A DNA stretch of 9,817 bases from assembly GCA_949499045.1 (NCBI GenBank), contig CATEEE010000145.1, forward strand, positions 1 to 9,817, written 5' to 3'. This stretch comes from Marinobacterium sp. xm-d-530 (lineage in GTDB: Bacteria; Pseudomonadota; Gammaproteobacteria; Pseudomonadales; Balneatricaceae). A program made the position numbers and the translations under genes. The notes below the pieces were generated by a model that was not told the origin of the DNA, did no database searches, and saw only the letters and a list, made by a program, of their open reading frames with translations. Each line of letters starts with the position of its first letter. The first letter of the stretch is position 1. Positions 1-5,682 of the stretch are shown here, one piece after another.

Positions 1-353
1 GTCTCATCGCCGGTTGCTTTAACCAGACCACGTTCAATCGCAAAGGGGCCGATGCCTGCAAGAATGTTTCCGCAGTTCTGTGCATCAGTGACGATCGCTT
101 GATCCACAAACACCTGCAAAAAGAGGTAATCAACATCGGCATCGTCACGCTCAGATTCGCAAACCACTGCGACCTTTGAGGTGAGAGGATCAGCACCACC
201 TAGTCCGTCAATTTGTCGGGGATCTGGAGAGCCCATCATGCCGAGGAGAAAAGCATCTCGAGCGGCGGTATCAGAAGGCAGGTCACTTTTTATAAAGTAC
301 CCCCCTTTAGACGTTCCGCCGCGCATCCACATGCAGCGAATGCCCTTAGACAT
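1..353 (-). CDS. PrpF-family 4-oxalomesaconate tautomerase/isomerase (GalD/LigU-like), 5' part only
   Basis: This is the N-terminal 117 residues of a PrpF-fold protein; the rest lies beyond the left edge. Reading the minus strand from the ATG at 353 gives a start with MWMRGGTSKGGYF (residues 8-20), the hallmark opening of the PrpF/GalD/LigU family. It continues with IDGLGGADPLTSKVAVV (48-64) and NCGN (93-96). Lys60 and Cys94 are 34 residues apart, the same spacing as the Lys66/Cys100 pair I recall for the LigU isomerase. GalD (keto-enol tautomerase) and LigU (allylic double-bond isomerase) both act on 4-oxalomesaconate; I cannot tell which chemistry applies from this fragment. The start overlaps the end of ligK by 8 bp, and AAAGG (362-366, minus sense) sits 8 nt upstream inside ligK, suggesting translational coupling. 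A methylaconitate isomerase role (true PrpF) is the alternative, but the LigJ/LigK neighbours argue for the aromatic pathway. Confidence 0.88.
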   Translation of the reverse strand, partial: MSKGIRCMWMRGGTSKGGYFIKSDLPSDTAARDAFLLGMMGSPDPRQIDGLGGADPLTSKVAVVCESERDDADVDYLFLQVFVDQAIVTDAQNCGNILAGIGPFAIERGLVKATGDE

Positions 354-1023
354 ATTTAAGGCCTTTCTCTTCTAGACGAGGGCGCATATTGTAGATATCT
401 AAACCCAGCTCACCATTCGCCATGCGAACACGTTTCTCCTCTTCGCGAGCTTCACGTGCCAGAGCCTCTTCAAGAACGGCTTCGGCCTCTTCACGGCGAA
501 CGACACAGACACCATCATCATCAGCGACGATGATATCACCCGGGTAGATCAGTGCTTCAGCGCAGACCAGAGGAATATTGACTGAACCTAGCGTCTCTTT
601 GATGGTGCCTTTTGCGTAAACGGCTTTTGACCAAACAGGAAAATCCATCTCTTTAAGGATTGCAGTATCGCGGACACCGCCATCAATGATTAGACCTTGA
701 ACACCACGAGACTTAGCTGAGGTTGCCAAAAGATCACCAAAGAAACCGTCAACCGAAGGTGAGGTCGGTGCAAACACCATAATATCGCCCGGTTTACACT
801 GCTCAATTGCAACGTGCATCATCCAATTATCGCCTGCAGCACCGGAGATGGTCACTGCGCTGCCCGCAATTGAGCGGCCAGAGTAGATTGGGCGCATGTA
901 GTGAGCTAAAAGACCGCGACGACCTTGTGCTTCATGAACCGTTGCAACGCCCAGTTTAGCTAGGCCTGCAATGACCTCTGAATCAGCACGTTCAATATGT
1001 TGAACAACTACGTTCTCTGCCAT
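346..1023 (-). CDS. ligK: 4-carboxy-4-hydroxy-2-oxoadipate (CHA) aldolase, HMG/CHA class II type
   Basis: The 225-residue protein belongs to the metal-dependent HMG/CHA aldolases (RraA-like fold), which split CHA into pyruvate and oxaloacetate as the last step of protocatechuate 4,5-cleavage and gallate catabolism. Visible motifs are GDLLATSAKSRG (96-107) and the active-site block IDGGVRD (113-119), whose Arg118-Asp119 match the substrate-binding Arg and Mg-binding Asp of characterised members. A second block, GDIIVADDDGV (162-172), is followed by a charged helix EEALAREAREEEKR (185-198) typical of true aldolases. Length fits the family (about 225-240). I chose ATG 1023 over an in-frame ATG at 1068 because AAGGAG lies 6 nt upstream of 1023, whereas the longer form would run 35 bp into ligJ with a non-conserved leader. 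The gene starts 10 bp after ligJ and its last 8 bp overlap the following galD/ligU-like gene, so all three are probably one transcript. Confidence 0.93.
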   Translation of the reverse strand: MAENVVVQHIERADSEVIAGLAKLGVATVHEAQGRRGLLAHYMRPIYSGRSIAGSAVTISGAAGDNWMMHVAIEQCKPGDIMVFAPTSPSVDGFFGDLLATSAKSRGVQGLIIDGGVRDTAILKEMDFPVWSKAVYAKGTIKETLGSVNIPLVCAEALIYPGDIIVADDDGVCVVRREEAEAVLEEALAREAREEEKRVRMANGELGLDIYNMRPRLEEKGLKYV

Positions 1024-1029
1024 GATGCT

Positions 1030-1035
1030 CTCCTT
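1030..1035 (-). promoter_or_regulatory. ribosome-binding site fixing the ligK start
   Basis: On the minus strand AAGGAG lies 6 nt before the ATG at 1023 and shares two bases with the ligJ stop codon TAA (1036-1034). This near-consensus Shine-Dalgarno decides in favour of the short ligK start. It also suggests that ribosomes finishing ligJ can reinitiate on ligK. Confidence 0.8.
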
Positions 1036-2041
1036 AAACCTTAAGACGGCTGAATACACGTTTAGCATTACCAGAGAAGATCATCTCCTTCTGTTCAGCA
1101 TTCACTTTGGTTGTTGCGTCGATGTATTTCTTAGTGTCATCGAAGAAGTGTCCTGTTTCAGGATCAACTCCGCGTACCGCACCGATCATCTCTGATGCGA
1201 ACAGGATGTTTTCAGTAGGGATTACGTCAAGTAGGCAGTCGATCCCTTTCTGGTGATAAACACAGGTATCAAAGAAGACGTTATTCAATACGCGCTCTTC
1301 AAGTTCGAATCCTTTATCAAGCGCCATGCCGCGGAATCGACCCCAGTGGTAAGGCACTGCACCACCACCATGAGGGATGATGATTTTTAGCGTTGGGAAA
1401 TCTTTAAAGACATCTGACATCATTAGCTGTTGGAACGCAGTTGTATCAGCGCCTAGGTAATGTGAACCGGTTGTGTCGAAGTTGTGGTTGCAGGCTGCTG
1501 ATACATGGATCATGGCAGGAATGTCATATTCACACATCTTCTCGTAGATAGGGTAAAACTCACGAGCTGAAAGACGGCTACCGTTCCAATGACCGCCTGA
1601 TGGATCAGGGTTTAGGTTGACACCAATGAAGCCCATCTCTTCAACAGTACGCACAATTTCTGGAACTGATTTAGCTGGATCAACACCTGGAGACTGTGGT
1701 AGCTGCGCTACAGGTACAAAGTTTTCTGGGAATAGATCGCAGACACGACGAATCAGATCGTTTTGGTTTTCAGTCCAGAACTTAGAGGTGTGCTCATTAC
1801 CCACATGGTGAGCCATCCAGCTAGCACGAGGTGAGAATATTGTAAGATCAGTGCCACGCTCTTGCTGAAGTTTTAGCTGGTTGTTGATGATCGATTCGCG
1901 AATCTCATCATCAGTGACACCAAAATCACCTTTTTCGCCGACAAAATCTGGGTTCTTCTCTACTTCTGCTTTTTGAGCTTCACGCCAAGCGCCAACACCT
2001 GGGGGTGTGGTTGTGTAGTGACCATGGCAATCGATAATCAT
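1034..2041 (-). CDS. ligJ: 4-oxalomesaconate hydratase, amidohydrolase (LigJ) type
   Basis: The 335-residue protein is an amidohydrolase-superfamily enzyme. It hydrates 4-oxalomesaconate to 4-carboxy-4-hydroxy-2-oxoadipate, the step before the LigK aldolase. The N-terminal DCHGHY (4-9) supplies the metal ligands His6 and His8. Downstream come MIHVS (His179), IIPHGGGAVPYHWGR (221-235, His224) and LFASEMIG (Glu284), the set expected for a mononuclear zinc LigJ-type active site. Length matches LigJ (about 340). It is unrelated to the PIG-L-type hydratase GalB of Pseudomonas, so this organism uses the sphingomonad/Comamonas solution. It is the first gene of the minus-strand operon. An AAAAGGA ribosome site (2052-2058, minus sense) lies 10 nt before the ATG, and transcription should begin in the divergent region shared with lysR. 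A generic decarboxylase of the same superfamily is the alternative, made unlikely by the ligK and galD/ligU neighbours. Confidence 0.92.
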   Translation of the reverse strand: MIIDCHGHYTTTPPGVGAWREAQKAEVEKNPDFVGEKGDFGVTDDEIRESIINNQLKLQQERGTDLTIFSPRASWMAHHVGNEHTSKFWTENQNDLIRRVCDLFPENFVPVAQLPQSPGVDPAKSVPEIVRTVEEMGFIGVNLNPDPSGGHWNGSRLSAREFYPIYEKMCEYDIPAMIHVSAACNHNFDTTGSHYLGADTTAFQQLMMSDVFKDFPTLKIIIPHGGGAVPYHWGRFRGMALDKGFELEERVLNNVFFDTCVYHQKGIDCLLDVIPTENILFASEMIGAVRGVDPETGHFFDDTKKYIDATTKVNAEQKEMIFSGNAKRVFSRLKV

Positions 2042-2184
2042 GTCTCAGACGTCCTTTTATAATGGATGGGATTTCTATACTGATATCCTCTCTATGTAGA
2101 CCTTTTTAAGCTATTTAGTTTTTACTTTTTAGGTATTTGTTTTTGATATAGGTATTTAAATAACATCAGGTTACAATAGCTTGC
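2042..2184. promoter_or_regulatory. divergent ligJ/lysR control region
   Basis: This 143-bp AT-rich spacer separates the minus-strand ligJ operon from the plus-strand LysR gene, the classical arrangement for a LysR regulator acting on its neighbour. It holds a 9-bp direct repeat (listed separately) and TAT-N9-ATA at 2134-2148, which fits the loose T-N11-A LysR box. A possible -10 box TACAAT lies at 2172-2177, only 7 nt before the lysR ATG, without a convincing -35. For ligJ, weak -10-like sequences are TATAGA and TATAAA in the minus sense within about 2055-2085. The regulatory role is inferred from layout; exact promoters are not defined. Confidence 0.6.
2130..2157 (+). repeat. TAGGTATTT direct repeat, possible regulator operator
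   Basis: TAGGTATTT occurs at 2130-2138 and again at 2149-2157, exactly 19 bp apart start to start, so both copies lie on nearly the same face of the helix. The repeat is inside the ligJ/lysR divergent region and upstream of both likely promoters. A binding role for the adjacent LysR-type protein is inference. Confidence 0.5.
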
Positions 2185-3396
2185 ATGTTCAAGAATCTTC
2201 CTAATATACGACATCTTCGGGTATTCATTGAGGTCTCAAATGCAGGTGGCATTAGCCAGGCTGCAGAGCGTGTCTTCCTCTCTCAACCCGCTATGACTCA
2301 AGCCATTGCTAAGTTAGAGCGGTTGCTGGGTGCTAAGTTGTTTGAGCGTCAATCCAGTGGCATGTATCTGACAGAAGCGGGGGAAATCTGGGAGGCTAGG
2401 GTAAACAGCTCCTTTGCGATTCTAAGATTAGGACTGGCCGATGCACTATCCTCAATGTCCAATCGTCGTATGGAAACCATTGAGCGCATAATGACTCAAC
2501 TGACGACGACTCAGTTAAAGGCGCTTGTAGCCGTTACGGATGCGCAAAATTACAGTGTTGCGGGCCGTAATCTAGGAATTTCGCAATCCTCCCTGCATCG
2601 ATCTGCTCGTGAATTAGAGTCGTTAATGGGTCTCTCTCTGTTCGAAAAGACCAGTACCGGTATCGCCGCTACTCGGGCAGCTAAAGTGTTTTCAAAATCA
2701 ACCAAGCTAGCCATATCAGAGATTCACCAAGGGCTTCAAGAGTTATCCGGCCTCGGCGATGGTCGTGAAGTCGGGCGTATGCGTATTGGCAGCATGCCTT
2801 TAGCACGTACTTCACTACTGCCCAAGGCGATCAATGAATTCACCAAAGCCTATCCAGGGATCACGCTAGAGCTGGTTGATGGGCCCTATGAAGATCTATT
2901 GGCTCATATTCTTCAGGGTGATGTTGATCTTTTGGTAGGCGCCTTGCGCTTCCCCATCCCGACCAGTGATATTGTCCAAGAGGAGCTTATTGCTCCCCCT
3001 TTAGCCATTGTGGTTCGCAAAGGACATCCTGCTCTTAGCATCAATCAAATCTCCCGTGAGGACTTGCTCAACTATGGTTGGGTAATCCCTAGAAGTGGCG
3101 CGCCGACACGTAAACTCTTCGAGGAGCTCATCCTGCAGGGTGAGGAGAGGGAGGGGCTATCCATCGTTGAAACCAGCTCCCATGTTTTAATTCGTGAACT
3201 GTTACTTGGAGGTGACCGCCTAACGCTGATCTCTCAGCATCAGCTTGAGTTTGAACTATCCAAAGGGGATTTGGCGGTACTTCCGTTTGAGATGTCAGGC
3301 ACTAAACGCCCCATCGGTATTACACGACGTAGCTCATGGAATCCTACTAACGCTCAGCAAAAATTTATCGACCTACTACGACTGGCTGTATCTTAG
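2185..3396 (+). CDS. LysR-type transcriptional regulator with two tandem winged-HTH domains
   Basis: At 403 residues this is about 100 longer than a usual LysR protein, and the extra length is a second DNA-binding domain. Domain 1 (about 8-66) reads IRHLRVFIEVSNAGGISQAA, then LSQPAMTQAIAKLERLLGAKLFER and a wing LTEAG. Domain 2 (about 106-165) repeats the plan: LTTTQLKALVAVTDAQNYSVA, LGISQSSLHRSARELESLMGLSLFEK, wing ATRAA. The effector-binding domain follows at about 196-400, opening with MRIGSMPLARTSLLP and including DVDLLVGALRF (246-256). It likely senses a protocatechuate-pathway intermediate and controls the divergent ligJ operon and ligC; that is inferred from position. No good Shine-Dalgarno precedes the ATG (nearest AGG is 14 nt away), and TACAAT only 7 nt upstream raises the chance of a leaderless message. 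Both domains stay in one uninterrupted frame, so this is not a visible sequencing fusion. Confidence 0.92.
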   Translation: MFKNLPNIRHLRVFIEVSNAGGISQAAERVFLSQPAMTQAIAKLERLLGAKLFERQSSGMYLTEAGEIWEARVNSSFAILRLGLADALSSMSNRRMETIERIMTQLTTTQLKALVAVTDAQNYSVAGRNLGISQSSLHRSARELESLMGLSLFEKTSTGIAATRAAKVFSKSTKLAISEIHQGLQELSGLGDGREVGRMRIGSMPLARTSLLPKAINEFTKAYPGITLELVDGPYEDLLAHILQGDVDLLVGALRFPIPTSDIVQEELIAPPLAIVVRKGHPALSINQISREDLLNYGWVIPRSGAPTRKLFEELILQGEEREGLSIVETSSHVLIRELLLGGDRLTLISQHQLEFELSKGDLAVLPFEMSGTKRPIGITRRSSWNPTNAQQKFIDLLRLAVS

Positions 3397-3522
3397 AAGC
3401 TACTAGGTCAACTCTTTCATTCACATTTTTGAATAAGGTCTAGAATTTTTAACGGTTCTATAAAAGCGTCATTTTGATAACCTTGGTTTCAATATTTATC
3501 CATTCGAATTAGGGAGACACTA
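3397..3522 (+). promoter_or_regulatory. lysR-ligC intergenic region with a LysR-like dyad
   Basis: The 126-bp spacer shows no terminator after lysR, so ligC may receive read-through, but the spacer is long enough for its own promoter. It contains an inverted repeat TAGAA-N10-TTCTA at 3441-3460, compatible with a LysR-type operator. TTGATA at 3474-3479 is a possible -35, but the AT-rich candidates for -10 (around 3493-3501) are poorly spaced. Promoter assignment is tentative. Confidence 0.4.
3511..3516 (+). promoter_or_regulatory. ribosome-binding site of ligC
   Basis: AGGGAG lies 6 nt upstream of the ATG at 3523, a strong purine-rich site that fixes the ligC start. It contrasts with the absent site before lysR, suggesting that the enzyme is translated much more efficiently than the regulator. 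Confidence 0.7.
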
Positions 3523-4467
3523 ATGAGAGTTTGTGTTGCAGGCGCAATGGGCGCTTTCGGTCTAAAACACTTAGACGCTTTGAGTAACATTGAAGATGTT
3601 GTTGTGACCTCAGTGGTTGGTACTAAGCCTGATGCCATTGCTGAATTTGCTAAAGAGCGTGGAATTGGTCACGCAACGACGGATCTGGCTGAGTCACTCG
3701 CTCGCGATGACGTAGATGCAGTGATCCTTGCAACACCCACTCAAATGCACGCTTCACAGTCTATCCAGTGTCTAGAAGCGGGTAAGCATGTGATGGTTGA
3801 GATTCCAATGGCGGATAACCTTGAAGACTCAATCAAACTGGTTGAGACGCAAAAGCGTACTGGGCTAGTTGCAATGTCCGGTCAGACTCGTCGCTTTAAT
3901 CCCAGCCACAAGTGGATTCATAACAAAATCAAAGCGGGTGAGCTTAACGTTCAGCAGATGGATGTACAAACCTACTTCTTCCGTCGTTCTAACAAGAATG
4001 CATTGGGTAAGGCGCGTTCATGGACGGATCACCTGCTATGGCACCACGCTTGCCACACAGTGGATCTATTCCAATACCAAACTGGCGAAAAGTGTACGAA
4101 AGTACAGGCGATGCAGGGCCCGATTCATCCGGAGCTAAACATTGCTATGGATATGTCGATTGGTATGAAGTCAGAGAGCGGTGCGCTTTGTACACTCTCT
4201 CTATCATTCAATAACGACGGTCCTTTCGGTACTTTCTTCCGTTACATCTGTGACAACGGAACTTATATTGCTCGCTACGATGACCTAGTAGATGGTAACG
4301 AAAACCCAATCGACCTTTCAGGTGTTGCTGTATCAAATAACGGTATTGAACTGCAGGATCGTGAATTTATTGCTGCGATTCGTGAAGGTAGAGAGCCTAA
4401 TTCAAGCGTTCAGCAGGTGCTTCCAGCAATGGAGACACTGCATCAGCTAGAGCAACTTCTAGACTAA
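3523..4467 (+). CDS. ligC: 4-carboxy-2-hydroxymuconate-6-semialdehyde (CHMS) dehydrogenase, Gfo/Idh/MocA family
   Basis: The 314-residue protein is an NAD(P)+-dependent oxidoreductase. It oxidises the cyclic hemiacetal form of CHMS, the protocatechuate 4,5-cleavage product, to 2-pyrone-4,6-dicarboxylate. The N-terminal Rossmann loop is GAMGAFG (7-13), a GxxGxxG form. VDAVILATPTQMHA (64-77) and HVMVEIPMAD (89-98) follow; the Gfo/Idh EKP motif is EIP here, as in LigC/PmdC proteins as I recall them. The catalytic half shows MDVQTYFFRR (146-155), SWTDHLLWHHACHTVDLF (166-183) and the C-terminal LQDREFIAAIREGREPN, which look almost identical to PmdC/LigC from memory. Length agrees with LigC (about 315). 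Its presence is what points to protocatechuate rather than gallate as the substrate that feeds the ligJ-ligK genes. It sits downstream of lysR on the opposite strand from the rest of the pathway and is closed by a strong terminator. Confidence 0.93.
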   Translation: MRVCVAGAMGAFGLKHLDALSNIEDVVVTSVVGTKPDAIAEFAKERGIGHATTDLAESLARDDVDAVILATPTQMHASQSIQCLEAGKHVMVEIPMADNLEDSIKLVETQKRTGLVAMSGQTRRFNPSHKWIHNKIKAGELNVQQMDVQTYFFRRSNKNALGKARSWTDHLLWHHACHTVDLFQYQTGEKCTKVQAMQGPIHPELNIAMDMSIGMKSESGALCTLSLSFNNDGPFGTFFRYICDNGTYIARYDDLVDGNENPIDLSGVAVSNNGIELQDREFIAAIREGREPNSSVQQVLPAMETLHQLEQLLD

Positions 4468-4483
4468 GCTGTACCGAGTCGAG

Positions 4484-4508
4484 AAAAGGCCGCTTTTGCG
4501 GCCTTTTT
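4484..4508 (+). terminator. strong intrinsic terminator after ligC, probably bidirectional
   Basis: AAAAGGCCGC (4484-4493) pairs perfectly with GCGGCCTTTT (4498-4507) around a TTTT loop, followed by a T-rich tail starting 17 nt after the ligC stop codon. Read from the minus strand the stem again ends in TTTT, so it may also stop transcripts coming from the convergent AEC permease gene. Confidence 0.93.
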
Positions 4509-4542
4509 ATTGTCTTGGCTTCTAGAAGACGTTGAGAAAGCA

Positions 4543-4615
4543 GGTGACAGACTGAAGTCAGTCACTGACTCGTTGCCGCCTCGCACTAACTGGTGACTGG
4601 CTTCATCCTGTCATC
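4543..4615. repeat. long imperfect inverted repeat (hairpin) between convergent genes
   Basis: Arms 4543-4567 and 4591-4615 can pair over 25 positions: 19 Watson-Crick pairs, 4 G-T wobbles and 2 adjacent mismatches (4551-4552), with a 23-nt loop at 4568-4590. It lies 21 nt past the stop codon of the permease gene. There is no T tract on either side, so it is not a standard terminator. It could be a REP-like extragenic element, a transcript-stabilising structure, or a degraded miniature mobile element. The remaining bases of the 4468-4636 gap show nothing else beyond the terminator. Confidence 0.7.
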
Positions 4616-4636
4616 CGCTCTTAAGTTACGCGCCGC

Positions 4637-5569
4637 CTACAACACATAAGCCAAAAATAAATTCAGCGTCACATAAGACGCCACAGTCGTCAGCAGCAAT
4701 GAACTCGCAGCTATCTTGCCTGCACCGTAGGGCGCAGCAAGAATAGGGTAGATTGTGAGCATGGGTGAGGCGGTAATAACCATCAATGCTATCTGCCATT
4801 GGCGGTCAAAATCCCACCATAGAGAGATAAGAAGCAGTGCCAGAATGGGTTGAATTAACAGTTTTGCACTGGCAATGATACTTAACGTACTTAGGTCATC
4901 ACGAATGGCGTTTCCAACTAACGAGCCTCCAATAACAACAAGTGCGGCACCGCCAGCCGCTTTTGCTAACACGTCTAAGCTATCGTCTACGAAAGAGGGT
5001 AATTGGATGCCTGTTAGAGATAGCGCTACTCCAACTGCGATGGCCATTAATATTGGGTTGTTAGTTAGCCGCTTAAATATTGAACTGACCGCTTCTAAGA
5101 GGGTTTTATCCCTTCTATCAGATGCAAAGTACTCAGTCGTTAGCAAGGCAATAGGCAAAACAACTAAATTTTCAACAAGAATACAGACAACTAATACCTG
5201 AGCAGCCATATCCGGCATCACCTGAAGCAGAATAGGGTAGCCGACAAAAATACTGTTGGGCATGGCTGCACCAATCGCTAAGGCTGATGATTGTTTGGCT
5301 TCACGTTTTCCGGTTAGTTGAATGAGTGTGAGTGAAATAAAAAATGTAGCAACAGCAGCCAGTATGTAGATCGAAACATAGTCACTATTAAAAATATCGC
5401 TAGGGCTGTTCTTAGTCAGATTACCGATAATGATGGCAGGTATACAAAATATTAAGACAAACCGTGCGATTCCGGGAATGGCTTCTTTTGAGATCGCTTG
5501 AAATTTGACGGCTAAAAACCCCAAAGCCATCAAGGTAAAAAGCGGCGCTGTAATCGCTAAAACATTCAT
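4637..5569 (-). CDS. AEC (auxin efflux carrier) family permease
   Basis: The 310-residue hydrophobic protein has about ten membrane segments (roughly 3-22, 33-50, 64-86, 97-117, 123-146, 171-189, 205-222, 230-250, 259-280, 286-309), split into two halves of five by a polar loop at about 148-170. AMPNSIFVGYPI (102-113) and the glycine-rich GGAALVVIGGSLVG (206-219) are typical of the bacterial Mem_trans/AEC family, whose members move small carboxylates or similar solutes across the inner membrane. I chose ATG 5569 because TTAAGG (5578-5583, minus sense) ends 8 nt upstream. An in-frame GTG at 5611 would add 14 mostly polar residues and has no ribosome site. It may import or export an aromatic or organic acid, but it is separated from ligC by a terminator and nothing in the sequence fixes a substrate. 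Confidence 0.88.
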   Translation of the reverse strand: MNVLAITAPLFTLMALGFLAVKFQAISKEAIPGIARFVLIFCIPAIIIGNLTKNSPSDIFNSDYVSIYILAAVATFFISLTLIQLTGKREAKQSSALAIGAAMPNSIFVGYPILLQVMPDMAAQVLVVCILVENLVVLPIALLTTEYFASDRRDKTLLEAVSSIFKRLTNNPILMAIAVGVALSLTGIQLPSFVDDSLDVLAKAAGGAALVVIGGSLVGNAIRDDLSTLSIIASAKLLIQPILALLLISLWWDFDRQWQIALMVITASPMLTIYPILAAPYGAGKIAASSLLLTTVASYVTLNLFLAYVL

Positions 5570-5682
5570 GATTCGAACCTTAAAATTATTCGTTACTATC
5601 TTATCGACCACTTAGCTTAGGTGGTAGCGATTCGGGCAGGATTACCATAAAATCAATGATCTATTCGTAAAAGTGATGGCTC
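5570..5682. promoter_or_regulatory. divergent region between the AEC permease and the EAL gene
   Basis: This 113-bp AT-rich spacer must carry the start signals for both divergent genes. A short dyad at 5608-5624 (CCACTTA / TAGGTGG with a GCT loop, one wobble pair) could be an operator. No convincing -35/-10 pair is visible on either strand, and the EAL gene has no clear Shine-Dalgarno before its ATG at 5683. Confidence 0.4.

Noticed and set aside
181..375. 64-codon plus-strand open frame near the left edge
   Set aside because: It is the antisense of the galD/ligU-like coding sequence, whose MRGGTSKG and NCGN motifs are clear on the minus strand.
1024..1068. Upstream in-frame start for ligK at 1068, adding 15 residues
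   Set aside because: It would overlap ligJ by 35 bp and add a leader unlike the family, and the strong AAGGAG site lies before the ATG at 1023.
3869..4214. Two plus-strand open frames (89 and 64 codons) inside ligC
   Set aside because: They are alternative frames of a gene whose protein matches LigC/PmdC along its length; no ribosome site or domain supports them.
4875..5201. 108-codon plus-strand open frame antisense to the AEC permease
   Set aside because: Its translation is low complexity with no recognisable domain, and it lies wholly within a well-supported membrane protein gene on the other strand.
5570..5611. GTG start at 5611 for the AEC permease
   Set aside because: No Shine-Dalgarno is present there, and the extra 14 polar residues precede the natural first membrane segment; ATG 5569 has an AAGG site 8 nt upstream.
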